Source: Apostichopus japonicus
Taxonomy: Eukaryota; Echinodermata; Holothuroidea; Aspidochirotida; Stichopodidae
Length of the DNA stretch: 64,000 nucleotides
NCBI RefSeq assembly: GCF_037975245.1
Contig: NC_092571.1
Span: 17,291,917 to 17,355,916 of the forward strand
Direction: 5' to 3'
Below the pieces are notes generated by a model, which saw nothing but the letters and a program-made list of their open reading frames with translations, was not told the origin of the DNA and did no database searches. The position numbers and the translations under genes are program-made. Of this stretch, positions 1-63,900 are shown piece after piece. Position 1 is the stretch's first letter; every line of letters begins with the position of its first letter.

Positions 1-61
1 ACGTTCGCGATGACTTTTACGAGGGAATATTAAAAATTTAATCGGTTTAAAAGAGCCTTAC

Positions 62-51449
<51,388 letters not shown>

Positions 51450-52294
51450 CTTGGTAAGGATGGTATCTGCTCAAACAGGTTTGAATTTATAATTAATGAA
51501 TTGATAAAACAGAAAAACAAAAAATATCCTGAATGGGAAGGAGGATAACCTCTCTACAGCCAAAGTATTATCCGATCGCTGTAATTATGTGACGGCTCGT
51601 CCGATAGACAATCCCCACTCTCTGTTTCCCAGTCGCAGATGTCTATGCTATAATTTCCCATATTGTTGTTGCATCTGGAAAAGAATCTTCACCATATTGA
51701 AAAAAATTGTTCATTCTGTTCGTTTGAAAATCAAAGACGGATGAAAAATCCTTGCTTTTCTTTCCCTGTTAATTCCTTTCGATGTTCTGTCCGTCTGTTA
51801 ACGTGCTCGTCTCAAGGCGAAAGAAATTATCATCTTTCGTTTTGTTTTGCTTCCTTCCTTCCCTTTAGTCGTGCGGGTCTGCTGTTACCGGAAGACTCCT
51901 ATTAAGTAAACCTCTCCCCTCTCGAACGCAGCGAGTCCCTACGTTTGAATCCGTAATGGATTTTCTCTTTGCCGAGTGTTATTACGTCAAGACACCTTGT
52001 GCATCGTCAAATGAACCTCATAAATTATAGGCGGCTCTCTCTCTCTCTCTCTGTGCATGTAATTCCCTGCTGCTGTTGCTGTTGCTGCTTCTGCTAGATC
52101 TATGGATACATCCGCATAGCCAGGGTAAATTAAGCTCACACTGCTCAAAGACAATGCACGCTAATCTAACCTAATTTGCATTTCTGCACACACACAGGAG
52201 TTGCAGTATGCAGCACCGTCACTCCACGGCTACAAAATGAGATGAGACATACGGCCTTAAATTTAGCATCTACGTCAGCTTGTTCTCGTCCCGA

Positions 52295-52308
52295 GTTACC
52301 ATGGCAAC
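52295..52308. promoter_or_regulatory. X-box (RFX-type) upstream of KIF1A
   Basis: GTTACCATGGCAAC matches the RFX consensus GTNRCC-N2-RGYAAC exactly and is nearly palindromic. It lies about 850 bases upstream of the KIF1A start codon in a CpG-bearing stretch. Confidence 0.45.
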
Positions 52309-53271
52309 AGGCCAGCCTCTTCTTTTACCCTTTTGAATAAGAAATAGGGGAGATAAAAAAAAAAGCCCGAGGTGAAGTGGAATTTTTGTCAAAATTTTTA
52401 GCTGAAGTCTCCGAGAAATTTTCGGCGAATGTCACATATTTTGAAAATGGAAAGAAACAACAAACAGTTTTGTGATCCGTTAACTTCTAACCTCAGATAA
52501 GCATCGTCGGAAGACAAATTTTGTAGGGACACGTTTCCTAGGGAGTGATGCATCATGTCTCATACCCTTTGATCACACGCATGGGGTGCAAAACATAAGC
52601 GAATCTTAAATTCCGTATGATGGGAATCAGATTCCCTTTCGACGAAAAGGTCGAATAAATTTCCATCATCGTGCGGAGCGAATGTTTCATTAATATGAGG
52701 TGTTTTCTTTTGAGAGATAGTCTTGCCTTTACCGTCTGGCTCTTGCTGGTATAAATATTGCAACAGATTATGTAACAATGTGGGTGTGTGTAGGGTTAAA
52801 CATGATTCAATAAACTAACACTATTTGATTGAAACTTCCGAGCTACTGTACGTACCTCTTTCCCCTGCACCTGAAGTAAATGTACAGTACATACTCGATC
52901 ATGAATGACAAATTTAAGAAATAGAGTATCTTCCACATATTATGTACATTTCAAGGAACTACTTCAAGTAGGGAATCTTGGGATTGACGTAATTATCTTC
53001 TCTGGGCCACTGGAAGGAGTTTCTGATTGGTGGGGGCAATCAAGGGTGGTTATCTGTGTCTTGGGGAGGGGTCTTAGGGATGGAGCTTTCCCATTGAGAA
53101 ATGTTGCCATGATTAAGGATACTATACATATTGCCATTTTTTATGTTAATTGTTGCTCGCACAATTTTTCATTTTTTTCCGGCAAGTCTACCTAGTGCAG
53201 CCCTAAAATGGTCAGAAATCTTTAAGAGAATAGTTACAATTGAAACAATACCCATATTTTGCTAAAGAATA

Positions 53272-53640
53272 AGGAAGTACTTGAGAAGGTCCAGAGGAAG
53301 GCTACTAGGTTGATTAGTTCCTTTTAAAGAGTGTTCCTTATTATAGGCGGTTACAACTGTTGAATCTCACCACACTGGAGCTTAGGAGGTTACGTGGGGA
53401 CTTGATTCAGGTTTACAAGATTTTGTATGGTTTTGACAATTTATCCTTCACTGACTTTTTCATGTTTACTTAGTTGTAACAGAGATCATTGTCTTAAACT
53501 CCAAAAGTTACAAAGTAGGATTAATATTCCACATAACTTTTTTTTTTTCTGGGCTAAAGCTACAGTGGTGCTCTCATATTTAAATCTATTGCATCAAAAT
53601 TTTAAAATTTGGGAATAGTATCATATTATTCTGGCAAGCT
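53272..53640 (+). pseudogene. Non-LTR retrotransposon reverse-transcriptase C-terminal remnant (CR1/L2/Rex-like), frameshifted
   Basis: Frame 1 reads KEVLEKVQRKATRLISSF then stops. A second frame continues YRRLQLLNLTTLELRRLR and GDLIQVYKILYGFDN. A third gives CNRDHCLKLQKLQSRINI with PHNFFFFWA. In order these match the pattern VQRRATKLI..YRRL..L.L.TLE.RRLRGD.I.VYKI...HS.KL.K...R...R...F at the C terminus of CR1/L2-type LINE proteins. At least two frameshifts and a stop mark it as dead. Confidence 0.8.
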
Positions 53641-56600
53641 CAAGAGCTGATAATTACAAGAAAATACTGCAGATTTTTTCATTCCATCTCCAGTTTGCAT
53701 TAATCATTTTTACCTCATAGGTCAAATATTTACGTAAATATGATGGCAATTTACCAAGTAAGGAGACCAACATAGAGCATTTTAACTCAAAGATATTTCA
53801 TTACTACAACAGAATATAATGTTAAAATACAATACAAATATCATAAATAATGATTCCTTTCTATTCAGAAAATTTACAACTAAACTTGTAATTAATCCAG
53901 ACACTTTTGTTGCAACATTGATGACTTTCATTGTAAATACACAAGCCCGGAAGAAATTTAAAAAGCATTCTTGAAACTCTTTGAAGCCCAAAATTATGTT
54001 CAGCATTATGACATGGTCATCTTCAGACACATTAACATATTTTGTGATTATTTGAAAAGAAATTTAAACAGTTTTTTGTAACTTTTTGAAAGCTGTAATG
54101 TTATGTTCAGCATTATGGAACAGTACAATATATGTGTGCATATATTCACAAAGACAAATGATACTAATAAAGAAATCTCTCTGGTGATTCATCCAGAGAA
54201 ATGTAAATATTATACTAAACCACTGAGCATACGACATAAAGTATGTAAACACTGGACACTGGAAGCATCATTCATTGTATACATTGCCACAAAGTTAACC
54301 AAACCATATTGCCAGACACAATTGCACTAATACTTTTATAAATTTGTGACATTTCGTTTTATCAGTCCCATTGCAAATTACATTTCAGACCAAATTTTGT
54401 GTTATAATACAACCGTCAAAGTTACTTAAAAAAAGAGAAGAAACAGGATTTGAAATCTTGTTGAGGTTGCGGATGCAGCGATTCATCTTTTTTAAAGTAA
54501 TTTGTGAAAACATCAAACAGTTAACTTTCATGTTGCAGTACCTGTAGCCTGCAGAATGCATTTATCCTATTAGATTCACCAAAAGGTATAATGTTGGGCA
54601 CCATCAGTGCTCTGTGCAAACTCTTTGCAGACCATCTTCTGATACAAAAATTGTGTGCACTGTATGCCTTGGGGATTAGTTTCAATCCTCATTTCAGCGC
54701 TAATACTTATTAAGCAAAGAAGGATACATATGAGTGGTACCTGCTATGGAATTAACTGTGGAAGCCTTTGAGGTTTTCTTTGAAATGATTTATCCAGTAT
54801 CGCACCACAAAATGTAATATGGGCAGATTGCTTATAGATACAAATTTATGCAAAGGTGTATATGTCATTTTGTACATAGCTAGGAGACCTACTGTAGTAC
54901 ATTATAACAGACAAAAAGATTTCAAAACTGCTACACAAAATGAGAACACTGACTTATTCCCTGCACTTTCTCCAGATTTTAATAACCTCTTGTAACATTA
55001 TGGCAACCAAATTTATTTTTATTTCATGGTATGAGAAGCACAATAAGCCTCTTTAAGTCAGTATCTTATTTCTACCACAAGACACTAAATAAATCTCGAG
55101 AGAAAATGCTGTTAAGAAACTGTACTTAAATACAATTCTGCATAAAGTGAAAAAAAACTGTGTACTGTAGACCTGTATATAAATTGATTAAATCCAGACT
55201 GCCTCACATTTAATCCTCTGCAACAATTTACATGATACCGGTAGGACTTAGCTTTAATCTGCAATAGGGATGGCCCACAGCTCAATGGCTTAATACTTTA
55301 AACCTCTTACAAGTAGTGATCCTGGTTCTAAGGCCCATTCGATCTCTTTAAATACTGTATGAAACACAGATAGAAGGAAGTCAATAGTTTATTCACTGCA
55401 GTGAAGAAACTGTTAATTCCTTTAAATTCCAAATAAACTATATGTTATAGATCTCTAGAGATGACTTGTGTTCAATATTAGAATATTCTGTTTCATGTAT
55501 ACATCTTTGTCTAATGAAATGCCAGTCTGGTAAAAATATATCTTCAATATTGCTTTTAATGGTCAAATGAAAAAGATTGATAGATTTCTACTCTAGAATA
55601 ATAGAAAATATTTTCATAATTTCATCATAAATTGCAAAATTTGTAACCTATCAAGTGGTGTGGGGGGAAGTGAGGTAGGGGCATTGAATACTCCATACAC
55701 AATGTTACGGCTACCTATGTATAGTCTATGTCAAAATAACAGGAACTTCTTACACCTAATCCCACTAAAGAGTATGGTGGTTACTTAGTTGTAATTATGT
55801 TACACAATTGGAACCCTAGCTAATTGAAATTTAACGTCCCACTAAATTGCTAACTTATCAGTGATATAATTTAATCTTAATCATTTCAATACACAGCAAC
55901 TCTTTAGCAAATTATGACAATTATTAATTTCCACCAGTTAACATGAAGTATTAGTCTGACATGAGCCTCATTTAGAATCCAAATGCCAACCCAGGGAGCA
56001 GCAATTAACTTTCACTTGTGCAAACATGAACCTTCAACTTTTTAACATTTCAACCTTTGACCTAATTCAGCCCAATGTTATGACATCTGGTGGTTAGGAC
56101 TGAATGAGTTTTGTAGACATTTAACCATTGCTAGGCAACCTCGGCATAAAAATGTTATACATACAGCAGGTTTTACCTGTTTCAGTAAGGCCTAACTTAA
56201 AAATTATAGGCACACAGACCATGATACGGATGTATGACTACTGCATTGCTAGTTGTTCTAACGTAAACTTCGCCTAGACATTGGGAGGATACGGCTGTGC
56301 AGTGACATACATTACAACGTTTACTTATATTAAAATTGTATATCATCATAAAAATTGCAGTCGTTGGTATTTACCCTTCGTGAACTTAATGTATGCAAAG
56401 AAGAGATAACTAATGAAGAGAAATATGAAATATAGCTATATGTGCATACCTTTATCCAAAACAATGGGGCTATTCGACGTCAAAATTATGCAAAATGTTC
56501 TCCTCGAGCCTAGTAATAGTATTCTGCGTAACTTCAGTGTTACAGTCAGTTCAACCGGTGCCACACCAAATGTGTTAAATGTCTGTGCGGTGCTATGTCA

Positions 56601-56758
56601 CCGCCTTTCAAAGTTATTCGGTGTGCAATCAATTAAACGAGTAGGATTTGGTAAAGTGTCGTGCTACCAGTTAAAAGGGCCTTTCGTGTTATTTGCAGCA
56701 TACTGTAGCTTTATATAAATATTCGTAAAAGCGGAAGAACGTTTGAATGAGTGCTCAG

Positions 56759-56941
56759 TCAGTTACCATTAGAACGCTGTAGATTCTGCTTTTTGGCTAA
56801 GATTATGTGTAGTATCTGTTTGCTTTCCCACGTGATACATATCTGATGTAACATGGTTATGATCATACAGTTTACTGTCTCGATGTTAGGGGCCTCGGGC
56901 AGCCGTGCTAAGAATGGATCACTAAGCAGTTTGGTTTTCAT
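56759..56941 (-). CDS. Possible unrecognised coding exon (60 codons), divergent to NSUN5
   Basis: Starts MKTKLLSDPFLARLPEAPNI with an in-frame TAG 12 bases upstream, runs through MLHQICITWESKQILHIILA and reaches AATG|GTAACT, a plausible donor, just before a stop. The composition looks coding and unlike the AT-rich neighbours, but I do not recognise the protein and find no following exon in the next 5 kb. It could be chance. Confidence 0.2.
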   Translation of the reverse strand: MKTKLLSDPFLARLPEAPNIETVNCMIITMLHQICITWESKQILHIILAKKQNLQRSNGN

Positions 56942-57828
56942 GACCAGGCTCTATCTTGGGTGACTTTTCTTAACATTCGTGAAGCAACAGTAATCATTGA
57001 ATATGTGTGTGCATACATGTTTCAATGACAGTAATTTCATTCTTTTATATGGTGAGATGACTGACTAAGCCATGATTTTAATGTAACTAATTTAATGTAG
57101 AAACAATATTGCTGATGTGTGTTTTTTTATTAGGTGAATGTATGACAGAACAGTTTTTAATTGATCTTTGCTTCATTTATTCTAATTTAGTTCATCATTC
57201 TCAAAATGAAATTTTTCACATGAAAAACAAATGTATCCCTTGATATAAAAAATAACAGAGTAGAATTAACTTTGATTTCACAAGTTTTATGGTGAGTACT
57301 TTAATGTTTATATCAGAATTAATATCATTATTTTTATTTGATGGATACAGCTGCAGATGAATGCATAAAAAAAAATTGAAAATATATTTTCTTCATATTT
57401 TTAATTGTTATTTTAAAACAAAGAGATGGGCTGATTCATTTGTTTTTACTTATCTCATTATTACATTATTAGATATATTATTATTTTTATAGAAAATACT
57501 GTTCTCCAAACTATTGTAGTTTTAGTTAACCATGTATCAGCAAAGTTAGAAAAACTCTCTAAATTGTGAATTCCTTGGAAGGATTTTGTTTTCATCATTA
57601 TTTCAAAAACCTCCTTAATACCACAGACGGCCCCTTTAATAAAACTTATGATTATTCAGTTCCATCTCGCAAACAGTTGCAATTATACTTTGACTTCAAA
57701 AACATGTGTTAGCGCAGATTGCACAATAACATCGCGTTGCATCTGTGGAAGTGTGCAGCTAGTTGTCACTTATCCTGCGCATTCTGTGGACGATATTGGG
57801 GTACTAGAACTGGGGAAGCTACTCAGAG

Positions 57829-57927
57829 ATGATTGCAGCCTTACTTAATGCTGCGGCGATGGTTCTTGAGGCGGCTAAAATGAAAAAGGCTTCAATAAAG
57901 TCTCTCATTTACGAAAGTAGTTACTGG
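57829..57927 (+). CDS. NSUN5: NSUN5 exon 1
   Basis: 33 codons: MIAALLNAAAMVLEAAKMKK, then ASIKSLIYESSYW. The first in-frame ATG after a TAG at 57805 is used, with G at -3. SIKSLIY aligns with the SIKGLVY block near the start of the human protein. The donor is TGG|GTATGC (phase 0). The longer open frame that overlaps its 5' part (57648-57848) is in another frame. Confidence 0.85.
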
Positions 57928-60900
57928 GTATGCCTACAGTTACACTGTCTACATAACGTATGCCTACCTAGTCCTAGGCTAGACACCTAACTAAGTTTGT
58001 CTCGCGTAAGTAAGGGTTAGGCCTAGATCAGGGTTTCCCTAACTTTATCCCCCCACGAACCCCCTGTGGATATCAGAGTTGTCCACGAACCCCCAACTTT
58101 GCGAGACACTATCTGAGTCATAATTATACTATAATACGCATAACAGTGCTTCGTAAAAGATTCATAAAGGTCATCGTGTAATATTGTAATGAAAAAAAAA
58201 ACAATGAGATGAACAAATATTCATTTGGAAACTTCAATATCAGATCAGCACTTTATCTTCATGACGTACTGTCATGCGTACACCAACTTCACCAAAGTCA
58301 TGCGGCATGTGTCTGTTTCATAATTCAGTTAGTTATCACACGCACGGTACGGTACTACTATGGCAACATATGCGTATGGAACGGGAAAAGAGTTTGTCGA
58401 TGGGTACAACTTTTGTACATTACTAAATTATATGATATATCAGATTTTAGTTCAACAAAAAGTACTCTAGTTTTGACTTTCAGAAATGTCTCATGAACCC
58501 CTGAGATGGACTCACTCACCCCCTGGGGGTTCATGCTACCCAGTTAGGGAACCCCTCGCCTAGATTATAATGTTCTGTGTTGCATGTCCTTCATCAAATT
58601 CCCATGTTAACACATCCTTTAAAAGCAATAACAATGGTGCATAATGTTGTACAACCAGCAACATCTCATTCTCTATTTATTATGTTTCTGGTCTGTTACC
58701 ATGATATGTGACTGCAGTAAATTGTTAGATTATGGGTATGGCCAGTCTGCCTCAAGCCAAGCTGATATACTGTCATAAAGTTGCTAAAATGTTAATTGAG
58801 AAATTTATTTTCCATTTTGTTTTCCCCTAGGATAAAAGCCGTCTCTCAGCAGTTACTATGGAAACACAGCGATATCTACCAATCATAGAGAAGCTTATTG
58901 AAGAGACTGGTGCTCATGAAAGCAATATGTTATCAGATTGTCTCCTGAGAGTTGTTACCTATGAACTTCTCTTCGGGAAAGGTCTTGGTGGAAGAGATGC
59001 TGGTAGTTTCCGTAAAGGGATAAGGCCCTACCAACGGAAAATGAAAGACGCATTGAAAAAACTTAAGGAAGACATGGGTGCATCAAATGGGAAAGAGTTA
59101 TTGGAAAAATTTGGCTTACAAGCCAAAGAAGGTACATGTAAAACTATCCTTGATGTGATTATTATGATATGGGCATTTACATACCGTATACTGATACTTG
59201 AAATCAATGTTTCAACATTTCATCTCTAATCTTTGTAACATGGAAAAGGTGGCTATCCTCACAATTTATTCCTTGCAGGATTTTTCTATAACAAACTTAA
59301 AGGGTGTGAAGACTCGCGCACAAAGAAACATCTCATGCCGGTAATCTGACCTAGTTTAGAATGATGTGTAACAGAAGTGTTAGACACCACCATCGATCCC
59401 AGAAAATACACACACAGCTTGATACCGTCGGTAATTAGACACTAGTGTACAGTCAATAGATACAGCTACGGTCAATACCCACAACACAGTGAACATAGCA
59501 GGCTTAGCAGCGATGGCCATCTCAGGTCTAGATAAAAGATAAGAAGGCATCATGTTTCATTACTGTCTGCATTTTGTAGCAACAAGAAGAAAACTTCACT
59601 TGAAAGCAACGGAAAGTTAATTTTTTCAGAGCGCGGCACACGGTTTGGGGCGAGTCTTCAATGCCTTTAAGGATGCAGCTTGCTATTATTCGTCATTAAT
59701 GCTTAAAATATGCTTTTCCCAGATCCGATGCCAAGATGGGTGAGAGTGAATTTACTGAAGACAACAGTACAAGAAGTGGAGGAGACCTTCATCGCTGATG
59801 GCTGTATTTGCATTTTAAGCTGGAAGGAGGTAGGCGACTTAGTAAGAGGCAAGGATGCCAAAGCTATTAGGTAAGTACTTTTTTTAAAGTTTGCATTTTG
59901 ATAATTTAAGTAAATGTAGAAATAATTACTATTCAGTGTACAAGTGATGTAACCGATATTAGCATTTTTGAGGCGGAATATTTAGAAGGGGGAGGGAATG
60001 GTGGCATCAGATTGCTGTGTTTGCATTGTACGATTGTTGCCATTGCAAAAGATGACTAGGTAAGAGACAAAGATGTAAAATGAATTTTAAATTTAAAGGA
60101 AGGAAGAAAACAAAAGAAATCATTAATATGAAAGCAGGTTTTGATTTACAAGTGATATAATGTATCAACATTTTTAGTGGGGAAAACAGAGGAGGGGAGT
60201 CTGTGGTGGCATGAAATTGTTGTGTTTGCATTTAAGGAAAACTTGGTTGGAGATATGGATGTAAAATGTTCATTGAATTATGAGTTTTAAGTTATAAATG
60301 AAAAAAAAACATTGATTTGTGAGTACATTTTTGCATTGATTTTGATCAAACTGTGATACCACAATTCCTATCATCATAAAATCTATTAGCCTGTCTATTT
60401 CTTTTGTCATTTTAGAAATAATTTCATTAGAAAAAAAAATAGACACAATTTCTGAACTTTTGAATATTGACCATGTACTTCTTTTTCATGTTAAATATTC
60501 TGTTTACAACAGTGTATGATTAATAAAACTTGAACATAAAACAATCAGTAATTATTCAATTGTCACATACATCTGACGAAGCAATCTTTTAGGCTGTCTT
60601 CATTCATAATCTTATTTACCGCAAACTTTCTGGTTCGAGAAAATCTTTGACATAATGCCAGAGCAAAATCTGTGTATTAGTATCAGTGGCAAAGAATTAG
60701 AACACTTTTCTTTCTAACAGTTGTCTGTTGCCTTCTCTTTTTGATTTTTCAATTCAATTTTGACCAATTTTTAGTTCTTTGATGGACGAGTACACCAAGT
60801 CCCTACAACCGTGGCAGTTTATGTCAGATCTGCACCTTCCAGATGTCCTGGTCTTTTCTCCTGCAACTCCATTGTTCAAACACCACCTCACCTTGGATAA

Positions 60901-63900
60901 GAAGATCATTTTGATGGATAAGGTTGGCTTCCCAAAGAACGATTTTTTATTTCGTAGAATCTTAGGTTTATGACTTGAAGTCTGATATCTTAAAAATTAA
61001 CAGAAACTTAAGAGTTTTAATATTGATACACTTAGATGTTAACCATGATTACATCATTGAGTGAAATTTAACATTAACCTACTTTCATTCTGCTCATGAG
61101 ATGACGAATGATGGACCCAACCTTGATTTAGAACATAGCAACTCAAGAAAATTTCTCAATTGTTATTACAAGTAGGCAGTGCAAATGCATATATCCAAAC
61201 TTTGGTTTTCCTCTGTTGACATCATACACTTCAGTTGTGTGCTATATTTAGCTATTACAGTGTTGTTCATGGTCATTGGACACCGTCGAAGAATCTAGAG
61301 ACAAGCATTGCATTAATTACTGTATATGACAGCTCTCTGTTTTGATTTTACTACACTTTTGATATTTACCTATCCTATAATCCATAAAATGCAGTTCTAG
61401 ATGTAAGTATATGAACAACCAACACAAACAGAAATTATAGACGAATTTAAAAAGGAGAGAAATTTTGGCTAGAACAGGATTCAAACCATTAAGCTCAGGA
61501 TTAGTCCTGTGTGCTACAAACTGACCATTGTGGTCAAGTGGTTAAGGCAGCGAACCTGTGATATAAGGTTTGAAGGTTCGAGTCCCGGCCAAAAATTTAT
61601 GTGGCCTTGTCTCCATTGCCTCTCTTCACCAAGGCGTATAAATGGGAACTTTCGTCAGTTTGTGGCTGTACCCTTGAACCAGTGACCTCAGGATTAGTCC
61701 TGTGTGCTACAAACTGAGCTATCTATTGTGCACACTTTCTTTGGTGTGTAGGTGTGACAAGTTACCAATGAGCTGGGGTTGTCTTGTTAAGTCGTGGAGG
61801 GGGGGGGGGCCTTGGCATCAGACAAGACTGTACACCTTCAAATTCAATTTTTAGCTTTAGTAGTGATTGCTATATAGCAATTTCAGTCATTTTTCAGCAT
61901 TTTTTCTTTCGCAATCAGCTGCACCCATCATAACCTGCTTTTAATATCCTGTTTTATAGATATTTAATTGCACAATTCAATACATTTCTTTTCATGTTTC
62001 CTTCTCCAGGCTTCCTGTATACCAGCAAGGGTCCTATCGCCACCTATAGACGGTCATGTGGTAGACGCATGTGCTGCTCCTGGAAACAAAACAAACCATC
62101 TCTCATGTATTATGCAAAACACAGGGTATGTATTAATATTATATCTTATATTTAGCAGTTCAATGTTGCTGATTTCTGTGGAAAGTCATGTTTTCTTAAC
62201 AGTTTTTTCATGTTTCCTGAAAAGTTTGAATTGCAAAGGCAAGTATAATAATATCAACAAAACTTTAAGAGTGTGAAGATTTTGCAGTGTGACTTTATAT
62301 TAACCCTCTAGGCTGAACTGTTTGCTAGGCTGTTAATGAGTCATAAACTATGAGACATTCCATTGTGCTAAAATATTCTCAAATACACAATGCAAAGATC
62401 CCAGAATGTTTTATGTACCAAATTGTGGCAAAAGAGATACTTCATATAGCATTCCTAAGGAATAATGCACTAGTTCATGCAGTGGGCACAACTGATTGTA
62501 GTCAGGCATGGCAAGATCAGGGAGGGTCAGGGCCTTCAGCTATAGGGCCCAAGGTTAGTTGAGGGGCCCAGGGAAATATTGGATATGGAAGAATGTATTC
62601 TCATACTCATTATATACTTAGGAAATATGAAGATTTCAATAAGGGAGCCTGGTGACAGAATTGTCACCAGGGCCAGAAATTGGATCTTGAGGTGCCTGAA
62701 TGCTGTTGGAAGTGCTGTTTGTAACTATGTGTGATTTTTAGATAACTGTAGGAATGCAGTGCAATCAAATATTATGAATTCTGTCATTTATCTATCGCAG
62801 AAAAGTCTTTGCCTTTGACCTGGACCAAAAGAGGACAGAAACCTTAAAAGCTATGGTGGAGAAGTCAGGTTCTACCAACGTGGAAGCCCAGTGTGCGGAC
62901 TTCTTAGAGGTTGACCCTACAGATCCCAAATATGTGAAGGTCACTCACATCTTGACCGATCCATCCTGCTCCGGTTCAGGAATAGTGTCACGAAAGGACC
63001 ATCTGACAGGTGAGACCACCAGCCGCACCAGACTGAAGTTACTGCGAGGTCTCCAGCTTCGGATTCTGAACCACGCGATGAGCTTTCCAGCGGTAGAGAG
63101 AGTCATCTACTCGACTTGTTCGGTACACAGAGAGGAGAATGAAGAGGTTGTCTGGAGGATTCTGGAAGCTAACCCAGAATTTGACTTGGAGACCGTACTG
63201 CCCTCTTGGCACCATCGCCCGACCAAAGCCAGTTCACGAGACGAGGAGGGTGAAGATCAGAACGAAGAGGAGTATTACGAAACGGATGTGAATTATTCGC
63301 ATTTGAGAGAAAAACTAGACGAGGAGATAACAAGGAAATGTTTAAGAGCTTCTTTTAATGAGGACAAAACTAATGGTTTCTTCGTGGCTCTTTTCAAGAA
63401 GTCAAGAAACTTTTCCAACGAGACCGGGCAAGGAGAAGGCGAACAAACAGTAGGAGAAGATGAAACCCAGGAAGGAGAAGTGGAGGGTAACTGTAAAGAT
63501 GATGAATATGCAGAGGTTGAACAAGTAAAACAAGACAGAAGTAAACTAATGGATGCATCAGAACATGGCCTTGATGCAACAACAAAATCTAAAAAGAGAG
63601 GATTTTCACACTCTGCTGAGGCGGACTCGTCGTGGATTAAAGGGGAAAACTCTTTGAAAAAGAAGAAGAAAAAGAGGAAGAAAGACAAAACTAGAGACAA
63701 ATCTGTTCTAAATGAAGATGATTTTGAAGATGTCAAACAATTTGACCATTCCTTAGAGGATGCTAAAGTGACACTGACATCTGACGATGCAGATAATGAC
63801 GTCGATGTCAAGGCAGACGTCGGTAAGAGGATAAAGAAGAGGAAGCGACAAGATTTGATTGAAGAATCACAGGGGAGTCATGATATTGGTGTAAATAATG

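Larger units (their letters stand above)
51450..57828. other. Intergenic region between the divergent KIF1A and NSUN5 start codons
   Basis: About 6.4 kb. The proximal KIF1A side (about 51550-52450) is more CpG-rich than the introns, has CT repeats (52030-52052) and one good X-box. Then come a LINE remnant (53272-53640), featureless AT-rich sequence (53700-56350) and a mildly CpG-bearing stretch (56400-57830) before NSUN5. Transcription start sites cannot be placed from sequence alone. Confidence 0.7.

Noticed and set aside
52560-52778. 72-codon minus-strand frame (MLHNLLQYLYQQEPDG...) upstream of KIF1A
   Set aside because: Composition is somewhat protein-like, but no acceptor or donor links it to KIF1A exon 1 and I do not recognise it.
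58858-59229. A 123-residue stand-alone protein starting at METQRYL
   Set aside because: It is NSUN5 exon 2 read through its donor; the true N terminus is in exon 1.
63293-63811. 172-codon minus-strand open frame
   Set aside because: Antisense shadow of the Lys/Glu-rich NSUN5 exon 6; Ser-rich composition with no family resemblance.
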